From assembly GCA_903911355.1 (NCBI GenBank), contig CAIWDD010000092.1, forward strand, positions 30,876 to 94,875: a stretch of DNA of 64,000 bases, read 5' to 3'. This DNA is from an uncultured Nodularia sp. (GTDB lineage: Bacteria > Cyanobacteriota > Cyanobacteriia > Cyanobacteriales > Nostocaceae). Below the pieces are notes generated by a model, which was given only the letters and a program-made list of their open reading frames with translations, was not told where the DNA came from and searched no databases. Below, piece by piece: positions 1-9,469 of the stretch. Each line of letters opens with the position of its first letter. The stretch's first letter is position 1. Position numbers and translations under genes: made by a program.

Positions 1-475
1 TCACAGGAATCACAGGAGTACCAGTTTTCTCAGCCGCCGCCTTGCAAACAGCATCTATATCATCGCCAATCAAAGCAGTGACACAAGTAGCGTAGACAAA
101 AATGGCTGGGGGATTGTAGCGTTCTTTAAGTTGCAGAATCGCCTGATAGAGCTTCTTTTCACCCCCGAAAATCACATCATTCTCACTCAAATCGGTAGTA
201 AAACCCATCTTGTAGAGTTGGGGACCAGAGGAAAGACTACCACGACTACCCCAAGAATTACCAGCACAGGCAATAGGCCCATGGACCAAATGAGCCGCAT
301 CAGTGATTGGCACCAAAGCAATCATTGCACCATCAAAAGCGCAACCTCCTTGAGCCGCACCGGGCTGGGCTTGTTGGGTACAAGACTTATTTTTCTTCTC
401 ACCCTGTTTGTGCTGATTGTGTTCACATCCCGACTCACTCAGCAGCTCATTAATTTTGCCTTGGGTAATTTTCAT
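1..475 (-). CDS. nifE: NifE, FeMo-cofactor scaffold subunit (N-terminal 158 codons, cut by window edge)
   Basis: NifE forms the NifEN scaffold on which the NifB-derived cluster is matured to FeMo-cofactor. The leftward frame from the ATG at 475 begins [19 protein letters not shown]. It continues with [20 protein letters not shown], then [15 protein letters not shown] and [12 protein letters not shown]. These are the P-cluster-type cysteine regions shared by NifE and NifD. The frame stays open to base 1, so the C-terminal two thirds lie outside. A purine-rich AGAGAAGAGAC precedes the ATG and fits a ribosome binding site. It is the next gene after the small Mo-nitrogenase-associated ORF, the usual Nostoc order. 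Confidence 0.95.
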   Translation of the reverse strand, partial: MKITQGKINELLSESGCEHNQHKQGEKKNKSCTQQAQPGAAQGGCAFDGAMIALVPITDAAHLVHGPIACAGNSWGSRGSLSSGPQLYKMGFTTDLSENDVIFGGEKKLYQAILQLKERYNPPAIFVYATCVTALIGDDIDAVCKAAAEKTGTPVIPV

Positions 476-649
476 GTCTCTTCTCTTGCTAGATCGACGT
501 GTTAAATAGTAACTAATAGACTGCTTGCAAAACTCCTCTCCCGACCACATTCACACCGGATAAACCATTAATAATAATCTGTGTTCATCTGTGGACTACT
601 TATCATAAAATGTACTTTTGCAAGAGCATTAAAAAATCAATATCACTGC

Positions 650-979
650 CTAACAAATATACTTGGTGACATCTTCCCCACGTTCATCAGCCAGAAAAGA
701 TAAAGCCCGAAAACGCATAGCCACCAACTCATCATATACAGGATTGAGTTTACATAAAGCCGGAATATGCAAAGTCCGCCCGAATAAATTAACATTACGC
801 TCAAAGGGACAACAGCAAGGAATGACCTGGCAGATTATATGAGCAAGATGATAATTTTTCACTTCAATCCCATCTATTAAACCACGCAGAGGATCGAAGA
901 TTTTCTGAAACCAACCAGACTTTTGAGAGTTAGGTGGATGGTAATGATGATCAGAGTGAGTATGATGTATAGTTTCCAT
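650..979 (-). CDS. Small Mo-dependent nitrogenase-associated protein between nifK and nifE
   Basis: A 109-residue protein with a His-rich N-terminus (METIHHTHSDHHYH), then WFQKIFDPLRGLIDGIEV, IPCCCPFERNV and a C-terminal FLADERGEDVTKYIC. This matches the cyanobacterial family annotated as 'Mo-dependent nitrogenase-like' (Mo_nitro_C), known from the nifK-nifE interval of Anabaena. Its biochemical role is not established. The three consecutive cysteines and the histidine stretch suggest metal binding, which is inference. It lies 137 bp after nifK and 174 bp before nifE on the same strand, so it is probably co-transcribed with both. Confidence 0.8.
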   Translation of the reverse strand: METIHHTHSDHHYHPPNSQKSGWFQKIFDPLRGLIDGIEVKNYHLAHIICQVIPCCCPFERNVNLFGRTLHIPALCKLNPVYDELVAMRFRALSFLADERGEDVTKYIC

Positions 980-1116
980 AATAGATACCTCCAGTAAAGA
1001 TGTAATTTGCTAGAAAAAGGTAAGTAGCGGCTCTAGGGGCGCTGGGGATGAGTATCACCCTTTTTGCCCCTAGCCCTTACTCCCCTTCCTTACCTTTGAT
1101 TAGCACTCTGCAATTC

Positions 1117-2667
1117 TTAGCGAATCAAGTCGTAAGAAATATCTGTTTTAGAAGGAATATTGGTGTTGCGATCGATTTCTTCAAAGATTGTATTGACAAT
1201 CCAGTTGAGCAAGTTGATCACACCTTGATACCCGATAGTGCTGTAGCGGTGTAAGTGGTGGCGATCCATGATAGGATAACCAATTCTGACGAGGGGAACC
1301 TTACAATCACGCCACAGGTACTTACCATAGGAGTTACCAATGAGCAAGTCTACAGGTTCAGTGAACAGTAAAGAACGCATATGCCATAGGTCTTTACCAC
1401 CCCAGATGGTTGCGCCTTGACCAAAAGGACTAGAATCTAGTAGAGCTTGAAGTTCTTTTTCAAACACGTCATTGGAGTTGTGAACCAAGATATGCACAGG
1501 TTCAGCACCCATTTCTAACATGAAACCAACTACGCTGTATACCAAGTCTGGCTCACCGTAGATAGCGAAGCGCTTACCGTGTAACCAAGCGTGGGAGTCG
1601 GTCATGGCATCAACTGCGCGACCGCGTTCGATTTCCAACTCTTGGGGGATGGGCTTACCGCTCAATTCACTGAGTTTCATCAAGAACTCGTCAGTAGCCT
1701 TAATACCCCAAGGACGGGAAACTACAACTTCTTGCTTCCATTCTTTTTCAATGTACTCACGGGTCTTAACTGTGGAGTGCGCTTGCAGAAACACTGTAGC
1801 CTTAGCGTTGATGGAGTCTGCGGCATCTTCCAACTTAGTCCCACCGGGATACATATCGAATTCACCTGTGTTGGGTGAATCCAGGTAGTCACTGTTATCA
1901 GCTAGAATGGTGTAGTCAAAACCGAATAAACCTGCAATACGCTTGATTTCACGGTTGTTGCCTACGTAGGTGTCAAAACCTGGGATAAAGTTGATTTTGC
2001 CATTGCTGGTGGCTTTCTTCTGACCTGCGGTGAGGTTAGAAAGAATACCCTTCATCATGTTGTCGTAACCAGTGATGTGGGAACCAACAAAGCTAGGTGT
2101 GTGAGCATAAGGGACTGGGAAATTCTTAGGAACTGAACCAGCATCCTTAGCGTTGTTGATGAAAGCTTGTAAGTCATCACCAATAACCTCAGCCATACAG
2201 GTGGTGCAAACAGCAATCATCTTGGGCTTGTAGAGTTGGTAAGAGTTAGCCAACCCATCAATCATGTTCTGCATACCACCGAATACCGCTGCGTCTTCAG
2301 TCATGGAAGAAGACACACCAGAGAATGGTTCTTTGTAGTGACGGGTTAAGTGAGTACGGAAGTATGCAACGCAACCTTGAGAACCTTGTACAAAGGGTAA
2401 AGTGCCTTCAAAACCCACAGCAGCAAAAATTGCACCTAAAGGTTGGCAACCTTTAGCAGGGTTGATGGTTAATGCTTCACGAGCAAAGTTCTTTTCGCGA
2501 TATTCCCAACCCTTGGTCCATTCTGCAACCCGTTCGATTTCTTCGGGGCTGTGACCGTTTTCAAATTCCTTCTTGTTTTGGAAGAGTTGTTTGTACTCTG
2601 GTTGGTGGAATAACTCAACGTGGTCTTGAATTTTATCTGGATTCTGAGGCATTTGCTGGTTCTCCAA
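1117..2667 (-). CDS. nifK: NifK, nitrogenase MoFe protein beta chain
   Basis: Beta subunit of dinitrogenase, which holds half of each P-cluster. It is complete at 516 residues, close to the usual 510-520. It starts [20 protein letters not shown] and contains the P-cluster cysteine regions [20 protein letters not shown] and [22 protein letters not shown], then [13 protein letters not shown]. The C-terminus [16 protein letters not shown] is typical of cyanobacterial NifK. Unlike nifD and nifH it is not interrupted. It follows the 3' part of nifD after a spacer of about 190 bp. Confidence 0.98.
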   Translation of the reverse strand: MENQQMPQNPDKIQDHVELFHQPEYKQLFQNKKEFENGHSPEEIERVAEWTKGWEYREKNFAREALTINPAKGCQPLGAIFAAVGFEGTLPFVQGSQGCVAYFRTHLTRHYKEPFSGVSSSMTEDAAVFGGMQNMIDGLANSYQLYKPKMIAVCTTCMAEVIGDDLQAFINNAKDAGSVPKNFPVPYAHTPSFVGSHITGYDNMMKGILSNLTAGQKKATSNGKINFIPGFDTYVGNNREIKRIAGLFGFDYTILADNSDYLDSPNTGEFDMYPGGTKLEDAADSINAKATVFLQAHSTVKTREYIEKEWKQEVVVSRPWGIKATDEFLMKLSELSGKPIPQELEIERGRAVDAMTDSHAWLHGKRFAIYGEPDLVYSVVGFMLEMGAEPVHILVHNSNDVFEKELQALLDSSPFGQGATIWGGKDLWHMRSLLFTEPVDLLIGNSYGKYLWRDCKVPLVRIGYPIMDRHHLHRYSTIGYQGVINLLNWIVNTIFEEIDRNTNIPSKTDISYDLIR

Positions 2668-2809
2668 GCTTACATGATTCGTTAATAATTGGGAAATTTG
2701 GGGGGAATTTCATAGGGTGGGGGTGGGAATGTCACTCAAAATTCAGAATGCAAAAATCAAAATTAACTTTTAACTTTTGAATTTTGAACTTTGAATTCCC
2801 AACTCCTCC

Positions 2810-2829
2810 CCTGGGGCTAAAACCCCAGG
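2810..2829. other. Hairpin in the nifD-nifK spacer
   Basis: CCTGGGG / CCCCAGG with a 6-base loop, a 7-bp perfect stem between nifD and nifK. It has no following T-run in the direction of nif transcription, so it is more likely an RNA processing or stability stem than a strong terminator. The 'GGGGCTAAAACCCC' type of hairpin is also a common cyanobacterial intergenic repeat, so function is uncertain. Confidence 0.45.
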
Positions 2830-2858
2830 CCATCCCTATTTATCCTTTTTCCACTGAT

Positions 2859-3009
2859 TTAGGCGGTAGCTTTGGCTTTAGCTTTAGCTTCAGCCTTTTT
2901 GCTCCAGGGAGCGCCAATTAGTCCCCAGGTTGGGCTATTGAGTGCCAAATCCATATCGCGAGCGAAGATAGCGAAGCCATCATAACCGTGATAAGGACCG
3001 GAGTATTTC
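2859..3009 (-). CDS. nifD: nifD 3' segment, downstream of the nifD element
   Basis: This segment encodes the last part of NifD, from [19 protein letters not shown] through [14 protein letters not shown] and an Ala/Lys-rich tail. The reading frame extends into the element as [10 protein letters not shown]..., which has no NifD similarity, so that apparent start is spurious. Replacing the element side with the 5' segment at the TACTCCG core gives SWDYSGPYHG, the standard NifD sequence. Joined length is 1503 nt (500 residues plus stop). Confidence 0.95.
2999..3009 (-). repeat. nifD element left recombination repeat
   Basis: On the nif strand this reads GAAATACTCCG and matches the right copy GGATTACTCCG at 9 of 11 positions. 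The shared core is TACTCCG (7 bp). The strand exchange must fall in that core, because joined NifD then reads WDYSGPY. Confidence 0.85.
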
Positions 3010-3068
3010 TTTTTATGGTTTAATAGCTCTAAATGTCTTAATGTTTGTGGTAAGCAATGGCAGTGATA

Positions 3069-3119
3069 AACATTGTTTGCTGATAACACATTTATTTTTA
3101 GGCTAAATATAGGCTAAAT
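3069..3119 (+). promoter_or_regulatory. Left-end recombinase arm sites and promoter region of the nifD element
   Basis: TAGGCTAAAT occurs twice with an 11-bp period (3099-3108 and 3110-3119), immediately upstream of the recombinase start at 3127. A related copy lies near the right end. Just upstream, AACATTGTTTGCTG (3069-3082) matches 13 of 14 bases of a sequence at the same place in the nifH element (7055-7068). The layout resembles lambda-integrase arm-type sites, and the sites may also autoregulate the recombinase promoter. Both functions are inferred. Confidence 0.55.
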
Positions 3120-3126
3120 CATAGCG

Positions 3127-4569
3127 ATGGATCATCAGGGTAAAGACAAGTATCAAGAAGCTTTTACAGACTTAGAACCATTTCCATCTACTGACGGCAG
3201 TTTTCTCGGCTCCAGTCTGCAAGCACAACAGCAAAGAGAACACATGAGAACAAAAGTATTAGTAGAGTTAGAACAAGTAAATCTGCGCTTGAAATCTGCA
3301 AAGGCGAAGGTAACGGTGAGAGAATCAAATGGAAGTCTGCAATTACGGGCGACCTTACCAATTAAACCTGGGGATCAGGACACAAGAGGGACTGGAAAAA
3401 AACAATATAATCTCAGCTTAAATATTCCGGCTAACTTGGATGGACTCAAGACTGCTGAGGAAGAAGCTTATGAATTAGGCAAGTTAATCGCTAGAAAAAC
3501 CTTTGAGTGGAATGATAAATATTTAGGTAATGAGGCAATTAAACAAGAATTTAAAACTATAGGTGAGTTATTAGCACAGTTTGAGGAGGAGTATTTTAAA
3601 ACTCACAAACGCACTACCAAAAGTGAACATACTTTTTTTTATTATTTTTCCCGAACTAAGCGGGTTACTAATTTACAGGATTTAGCAATACCTGAAAATT
3701 TAATTAGTGCAATTACAAAAATAGATAAGGAATGGGCAAGATATAATGCCACCAGGGCTATCTCTGCATTTTGCCAAACTTTTAAAATTGAAATAGATTT
3801 ATCTCCATATTCTAAAATCCCGGATAACAATTCCCGGAATATACCCACGGATGCTGAAATACTGGGGGGAATTATTAAGTTTGAAGATTACTTAAATCAC
3901 AGAGGTAATCAAGTTAATGAAAATGTCAAAAATACCTGGCAACTTTGGCGGTGGACTTATGGTATGTTGGCGGTGTTTGGGTTGCGCCCGCGGGAGCTAT
4001 TTATTAATCCTGATATTGATTGGTGGTTAAGTGAAGATAATACAGATTTAACATGGAAAGTTCATAAAGATTGTAAAACTGGTGAAAGACAAGCATTACC
4101 ATTACATCAACAATGGATTTGGGAATTTGATTTGAGAAATCCTCTGTATTTAAAGATGTTGGTAACTGCAATTAGTAAGAAAAATCAGAATAGTCATGCG
4201 GAAATAACGGCATTAACTCAAAGAGTTAGTTGGTGGTTTCGGAAAATTGGGTTAGATTTTAAGCCCTATGATTTACGTCACGCTTGGGCGATTCGGGCGC
4301 ATATTTTAGGGATACCAATTAAAGCCGCTGCGGATAATTTAGGTCATAGTGTGCAAGTGCATACTCAGACTTATCAGCGTTGGTTCTCTTTGGATATGCG
4401 AAAGTTGGCGATTAATCAGGCTTTGAGTAAGAGGAATGAGGTTGAGTTAATGCGGGAGGAGAATGAAAGATTGAGGTTAGAGAATGAAAGATTGAGGTTA
4501 GAGAATGAAAGCTTAAGGTCTGAAAATGCAGGGTTAAGACTGGTTGATCAAATAATCAATACTCGATGA
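3127..4569 (+). CDS. xisA: XisA-type tyrosine recombinase of the nifD element
   Basis: A 480-residue site-specific recombinase expected to excise the element it sits in. Residues ~55-125 look like an arm-DNA-binding beta fold (VTVRESNGSLQLRATLPI ... AEEEAYELGKLI). The catalytic domain has box I GLRPRE (Arg287), then PYDLRHAWAIRA with Tyr381 where most family members have His, Arg384, LGHS (His407) and the nucleophile Tyr416 in QTYQRW. The C-terminus (~440-475) repeats ENERLRL in heptad register, encoded by tandem 21-bp units, and predicts a coiled coil. It is transcribed opposite to nif and starts 118 bp inside the left repeat. It is a clear paralogue of the recombinase at 7118. Confidence 0.93.
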   Translation: MDHQGKDKYQEAFTDLEPFPSTDGSFLGSSLQAQQQREHMRTKVLVELEQVNLRLKSAKAKVTVRESNGSLQLRATLPIKPGDQDTRGTGKKQYNLSLNIPANLDGLKTAEEEAYELGKLIARKTFEWNDKYLGNEAIKQEFKTIGELLAQFEEEYFKTHKRTTKSEHTFFYYFSRTKRVTNLQDLAIPENLISAITKIDKEWARYNATRAISAFCQTFKIEIDLSPYSKIPDNNSRNIPTDAEILGGIIKFEDYLNHRGNQVNENVKNTWQLWRWTYGMLAVFGLRPRELFINPDIDWWLSEDNTDLTWKVHKDCKTGERQALPLHQQWIWEFDLRNPLYLKMLVTAISKKNQNSHAEITALTQRVSWWFRKIGLDFKPYDLRHAWAIRAHILGIPIKAAADNLGHSVQVHTQTYQRWFSLDMRKLAINQALSKRNEVELMREENERLRLENERLRLENESLRSENAGLRLVDQIINTR

Positions 4570-4967
4570 ATTACAAAAGCGATCGCCTGTATGTAATGTA
4601 TATGTAACTTTAAATCTACATCTAATCCAGCTTAACTCAAGGCTGTTTTTACCTGTTGTACATCTTTGAGTGTCATCATTGACATAAAAACCCGCTTTTG
4701 TGTTGATCTGGGATGAGATGACTGTAAACTATTGAGGTAAGTTAGTAGGGTGTTTTACTGTATATCCATTATCTGTTGATGCGATCGCACTTTTACCCAA
4801 TCAACTAAAAATTTTAGTCTAAAAGAAATACATTAAAAAATGTTTATCATTTGACAAATTTACCAATCAGCAAAATTTAACAATTACCCAAATACATATA
4901 AATTAAGATATTGAATATTGACTGTCAGGAATAATCAATGTTATTGTAGAACATAATTAATTTAATT
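4570..4967. other. Non-coding 3' part of the nifD element
   Basis: About 400 AT-rich bases after the recombinase stop, with no ORF I can support. A near-match to the arm repeat (TAGTCTAAAA, 4815-4824) lies here. Nothing resembles the extra cargo genes known from larger nifD elements. Confidence 0.6.
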
Positions 4968-4977
4968 TAGGCTAAAA
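4968..4977 (+). promoter_or_regulatory. Right-end arm-type site of the nifD element
   Basis: TAGGCTAAAA, a 9/10 match to the pair at 3099-3119 and in the same orientation, 70 bp inside the right recombination repeat. It supports a shared recombinase binding motif at both ends of the element. Confidence 0.5.
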
Positions 4978-5047
4978 ATTAACTCATATTAAATCCATAA
5001 TTGCATAACCCTAATTTAACGCAGCTTTGAAGCAGCGTGACCAGGTT

Positions 5048-5058
5048 CGGAGTAATCC
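5048..5058 (-). repeat. nifD element right recombination repeat
   Basis: On the nif strand it reads GGATTACTCCG, identical to the 11-bp repeat established for the Anabaena PCC 7120 nifD element. It encodes the WDYS part of the cofactor-binding motif of NifD. Confidence 0.92.
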
Positions 5059-6410
5059 CAAGAGTGCATTTGACGGAAAGGTAGACCCATCTTTTGGAAG
5101 ACGTACTTCTCTTTCACACCAGAAGCAATTAAGTCTGGTTTAAGAGCCTTAACAAACTCCTCAAACTCGTAAGCAGTTACGTCGTCGTAAACGATGGTGC
5201 CATTTTCGATGTAGTGAGTGGTACGTTTGTAGTCGTCGTTATGAGCGAACTCATAACCAGTACCAATCATTTTCATACCCAAGTCTTGGAAAGCTGGGAC
5301 AACGTGGCGAGGACGCAGACCACCAACCATCATGGCGACAGTCTTACCTTCCAAACGGGGGCGATACTTGTTAACGATCGCATCCATGGTAGGCTGATAC
5401 TTAGCGATCACCTTCTCAGCGTTTTCTTGGATCTTGGAGTCAAACTTAGAGGCAATTTCCCGTAAGGACTCAGCAATCTTGGTAGGACCAAAGAAGTTGT
5501 ATTCTAACCAGGGAATACCATATTTTTCTTCCATGTGACGGCTGATGTAGTTCATCGAGCGGTAACAGTGGATGAGGTTCATCTTGACGTTGGGGGTCAT
5601 CAACATTTCGTTGATGGTACCATCACCAGACCACTGAGCAACTACACGCAAGCCGATTTCTTCTAGTAAGATGCGGCTAGCCCAAGCATCACCACCAATG
5701 TTGTAGTCACCGATAATGGCTACGTCATAGGGGGTAGATTCAAAGTTAAGTGTACCGTCAGCCTTAGCTTTGTCGGCTCTGGGGAATACCCAGTCACGAA
5801 TCATGTCGTTAGCGATGTGGTGACCCAAGGACTGGGAAACACCGCGGAAACCTTCGCAACGTACAGGAACAACAGGCTTATCAATCTCTTTTGCTGCTTT
5901 CTTAGCTACAGCTTCGATGTCATCCCCAATTAGACCGATGGGACATTCAGACTGAATAGAAACACCACGGTTTAGAGGGAATAATTCTTCTAACTCTTGG
6001 ATTAATTTCAGTAGTTTTTTGTCACCACCGAAAACGATATCCCGTTCTTGGAAGTCAGAGGTAAAGTGCATAGTACCAAAGGTATCAACACCTGTAGTAC
6101 CAATGTAGTAGTTACGACGACCAGACCAAGACCAGTAACCGCAACCTACAGGACCGTGGCTGATGTGGATCATGTCCTTAATAGGACCCCAAACCACACC
6201 TTTAGAACCTGCATAAGCACAACCACGGGCGGTCATTACACCAGGAAGAGATTTGATGTTAGACTTAACGCCGCAATCGCTCTTACCTTCTTCAAATACG
6301 TTTAAGTGCTTTTCGCGTTTTTTCTTAGCTTTATCAGGGTAAGCTTCTAGAACTTCTTTAATAAGTTCTTTTCTTTCTTCAACAATCTTGTTGTTTTCTG
6401 GAGGTGTCAT
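5048..6410 (-). CDS. nifD: nifD 5' segment, nitrogenase MoFe protein alpha chain
   Basis: Alpha subunit of dinitrogenase, which binds FeMo-cofactor. The segment starts [20 protein letters not shown]. It holds P-cluster cysteines ([43 protein letters not shown]), the FeMoco-ligand cysteine ([10 protein letters not shown]) and the ligand histidine in RQMHSWDYS. Read through unexcised DNA, the frame goes astray after DYS ([10 protein letters not shown]) and stops at 5016, so the last ~46 native residues are lost. Joined with 2859-2998 it gives 500 residues, normal for the family. It lies about 125 bp after nifH. Confidence 0.97.
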
Positions 6411-6536
6411 TTTAGCCTCTCAAGTTAGTAAGGATCTGGGGATAAGGTAGATGGAATTCCCCTAAAGGATAGGGGGGAAGGTCAAAGGTAAAAGGTCAGA
6501 GATAATTCTTACCTTTTCCTTTTTCCCTGTGTATTA

Positions 6537-7046
<510 letters not shown>

Positions 7047-7054
7047 TCATTTTT

Positions 7055-7120
7055 AACAATGTTTGCTGTCATCATTGTCAATGATGAACAGTTTTTTTAT
7101 CAGGGTAAATCTAGGGTATG
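7055..7120 (+). promoter_or_regulatory. Left-end arm sites and promoter region of the nifH element
   Basis: AACAATGTTTGCTG (7055-7068) is shared with the nifD element. AGGGTAAAT (7102-7110) is followed 11 bp later by AGGGTATG (7113-7120), whose ATG is the recombinase start. The period and position match the nifD-element pair, but the motif has GGG instead of GGC. It probably binds the recombinase and perhaps controls its expression; this is inference. Confidence 0.5.
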
Positions 7121-8521
7121 AACAGAACACAGGAAGCATTTGCCGATTTTCACCAAACAGCCAGGAGCGACGGGGGATATATAGGTAGAATGCAAGCAGT
7201 TACAAATCAAGAAAATCACCTGATAGCAAAACTAGAAACGGAATTAAAAGCCGTAAATAATAGACTCAAAGCTGCTAGGGTGAATGTTTCCGTCAGAAAA
7301 TCTGGTAAGTCACTACAACTAAGAAGCACCCTACCCATTAAACCAGGAGATTTTGACAAAAACGGTATAGGAACAAAGCAATATGATATTTCTTTGGGTA
7401 TTCCCTTTAATTTTGATGGCTTACGGACTGCAGAAGAAGAAGCCTATGAGCTAGGAAAGTTAATAGCCAGAAAACAGTTTCAATGGACTGAAAAATACTT
7501 AGGTAAAACTCGCAATAAAGTTACCAACAAAACCATTGGTGATTTAATTGCAAATTTCGAGGTGAATTATTTTCAAACTAGAAAACGTAACCTGAAAAGT
7601 GAAAATACATTTAGTAGCTATTTTTATATTGCTCAAAAACACCTACCCAAGGAGAAATTAGCAATAGATATTAACTTTATTACGGCTGTAAAACTTTGTA
7701 ATTCTTCAGATAGTGTGAAAAATGAGCTAATTAAAGTTATTCGGGTGCTGTGTAAATGTTCTGGTTTAGAAGTCCCAGAACTGAGTAATTTAAAAATCAA
7801 ACCTACTGCTCAACGTCAGCGTGATATACCCAGGGATGTAGATATAGAGCAAGAATATCTCAAGTTTGAAACCTACTCAATCAACCGCCCTAGTAAATTA
7901 CTCACCAGGGAAGATAGAAATAATTGGAAACTATGGCGCTGGGTATACGGAATGTTAGCGACCTATGGATTAAGACCTAGGGAAATTTTTGTTAATCCTG
8001 ATTTAGATTGGTGGTTATCTTCAGATAATATCGTGAATACTTGGCGAGTAAATCAAGAGTGCAAAACCGGGGAAAGGGAAGCTTTACCATTATATCCCCA
8101 CTGGGTAGAAACCTTTAATTTAAAGACTGACACAGAGGCTATTGAATTATTAAAAGCCAAAATTCACGGCAAAGTTACCAATAAACAAATAAATTCCGCT
8201 CGTCATGGTACGGACAGATGGTTTAGATTTGTGGGTATCCCTTTTCAACCTTATGATTTACGCCACGCTTGGGCGATTCGCGCCCATTTAATGGGGATTC
8301 CTATTAAAGCTGCTGCTGATAATTTGGGTCATTCCGTAAATATGCACACATCTATTTATCAAAGGTGGTTTAGTTTAGAAAATCGCAAGGTGGCTATTGC
8401 ACAAGCTATTAGTAAAAAGTCGCAGATGGAAGAGTTGCAAGATATGGTTTTTCAGTTACAACAGGAAAATGAACGGTTGAGATTTGAAAATGAAGGATTG
8501 CGTTTACGGTTGAATGTTTAG
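7118..8521 (+). CDS. XisA-type tyrosine recombinase of the nifH element
   Basis: A 467-residue recombinase expected to excise the nifH element. The domain order is as in the nifD-element enzyme: a putative arm-binding N-terminal domain (~50-125), then a catalytic domain with GLRPRE (Arg286), PYDLRHAWAIRA (Tyr379 in the usual His position, Arg382), LGHS (His405) and nucleophile Tyr414 in SIYQRW. A short C-terminal heptad stretch (QQENERLRFENEGLRLRL) is present. Long blocks such as AEEEAYELGKLIARK and IPIKAAADNLGHSV are identical to the nifD-element enzyme. The middle region (~130-265) differs strongly, as expected if it sets site choice. It reads against nif and starts 110 bp inside the left repeat. 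Confidence 0.92.
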   Translation: MNRTQEAFADFHQTARSDGGYIGRMQAVTNQENHLIAKLETELKAVNNRLKAARVNVSVRKSGKSLQLRSTLPIKPGDFDKNGIGTKQYDISLGIPFNFDGLRTAEEEAYELGKLIARKQFQWTEKYLGKTRNKVTNKTIGDLIANFEVNYFQTRKRNLKSENTFSSYFYIAQKHLPKEKLAIDINFITAVKLCNSSDSVKNELIKVIRVLCKCSGLEVPELSNLKIKPTAQRQRDIPRDVDIEQEYLKFETYSINRPSKLLTREDRNNWKLWRWVYGMLATYGLRPREIFVNPDLDWWLSSDNIVNTWRVNQECKTGEREALPLYPHWVETFNLKTDTEAIELLKAKIHGKVTNKQINSARHGTDRWFRFVGIPFQPYDLRHAWAIRAHLMGIPIKAAADNLGHSVNMHTSIYQRWFSLENRKVAIAQAISKKSQMEELQDMVFQLQQENERLRFENEGLRLRLNV

Positions 8522-8731
8522 GTTGAACAGGTGTGGTTAATTAAATGGCTGGAGAAAATAAATTTAAAATAAATCTTAGGGTGTGTTGTCGCCCAGCACA
8601 CCTTTGAATTAAGTTTTCCATTTGGGGGAGATTTTCGCACCCAGAGGCGCACAGACAGGCACAGAGAGAGTTATTGTATTTCTATGCTGCAATCAAGGTA
8701 TTAAATCTCAGATAATTTTTACACCAGTTGA

Positions 8732-9151
8732 CTATTTGATATTGGGGCGCAGTTCAAACGCTAAATCTGCACGGTAAAAACAAACATCAAACTCTGCAAA
8801 AAAATTCATATGTCCGAGTATCAGGGGTGCTTCTCTAGATTTTGTCCAAGCAAATGCAAGCATAACAGGAGCAAATTCAGCAACATTAGCTGAGACAATC
8901 AATCCCCTTGCTGGTAACCGAGCTAAATTTCCGGTTAACTGAACTGGGACTGTTTGATCTTCCCAAATTGCTCCTAATTGTAACCCCAGTTCGTAAGGTA
9001 TAACATTCACACTTGCACCGGTATCTAACAAGGCCATAACTTCTAAAGAACGGTTTTTGTAAGTCAATGTCAATGGTAAATAAGGCATAGTGCTAGAAAC
9101 GCCAGGAGTATTACTCCGCTCAATGAAGGGAAATCTTCTACCCTCAATCAC
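8732..9151 (-). CDS. Retropepsin-like aspartyl protease domain protein
   Basis: A 139-residue protein with MALLDTGASVNVIPYELG, the D-T/S-G active-site motif of single-domain retropepsin-like (clan AA) aspartyl proteases, and LILGHMNFF near the C-terminal third, where the hydrophobic ILG flap-partner motif is expected. Such small proteins presumably dimerise to form the active site. It overlaps the upstream small gene by 8 bp, so the two are translationally coupled. Its role inside a nif excision element is unknown. It may be cargo unrelated to excision, or part of an addiction-like pair. Confidence 0.75.
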   Translation of the reverse strand: MIEGRRFPFIERSNTPGVSSTMPYLPLTLTYKNRSLEVMALLDTGASVNVIPYELGLQLGAIWEDQTVPVQLTGNLARLPARGLIVSANVAEFAPVMLAFAWTKSREAPLILGHMNFFAEFDVCFYRADLAFELRPNIK

Positions 9152-9404
9152 GTTTTTCCTCCTTTTGTGCGGTCAGCAGATCAGATAATGTTTGAGCAGC
9201 TTCATGAGCATCATAGGGAGACCAGAAAACAGCTTCTGTAGATGCTAGTTGCTCTAGCAGCAGGTTTTCCTGTTCTTGATGGTCAGCTAATTCTAAATTG
9301 TATCCTTCTTCTTTTGCTACCTCTAGCAACAAAAAATGAATTAGGCGTAGTTTATCTTCGTGGGATAGCTGGCTAACGGCAGATATTAATTGATTGAAAG
9401 ACAT
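9144..9404 (-). CDS. Small acidic protein of unknown function, coupled to the retropepsin gene
   Basis: The ATG at 9404 gives 86 residues: MSFNQLISAVSQLSHEDKL, then a Glu/Gln-rich middle and a Lys/Glu-rich end (TAQKEEKRD). A longer frame from 9464 adds a Cys/Lys-rich stretch (YCYSKKTGKFFINC) unlike a real N-terminus, so the internal start was chosen. The pattern 'helical N-terminus with SHEDKLRLIHFLL' resembles small antitoxin-like partners in cyanobacteria. No family is firmly recognised. The overlap with the protease ORF suggests a functional pair. Confidence 0.6.
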   Translation of the reverse strand: MSFNQLISAVSQLSHEDKLRLIHFLLLEVAKEEGYNLELADHQEQENLLLEQLASTEAVFWSPYDAHEAAQTLSDLLTAQKEEKRD

Positions 9405-9469
9405 ATTGCAATTAATGAAAAATTTCCCTGTTTTTTTACTATAACAGTAAGATACCGCTAACACTATGC

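Larger units (their letters stand above)
2999..5058. mobile_element. nifD excision element, compact 2.05-kb form
   Basis: DNA inserted within nifD between the FeMo-cofactor ligand motif (RQMHSWDYS) and GPYHGYDGF. It is bounded by short direct repeats (2999-3009 and 5048-5058). Excision between them removes 2049 bp and restores the NifD frame exactly. The only gene inside is a XisA-type recombinase. In Anabaena PCC 7120 the equivalent element is about 11 kb and is excised in developing heterocysts by XisA at an 11-bp repeat GGATTACTCCG. The right copy here is identical to that on the minus strand. Developmental excision in this strain is inferred by homology. Confidence 0.93.

Noticed and set aside
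131..505. Plus-strand 124-codon frame at the left edge
   Set aside because: It lies antisense to nifE, whose protein sequence is unmistakable on the minus strand.
2859..3089. A separate 76-residue gene starting in the nifD element
   Set aside because: Only the part after the repeat is coding (NifD C-terminus); the first 28 residues are element DNA.
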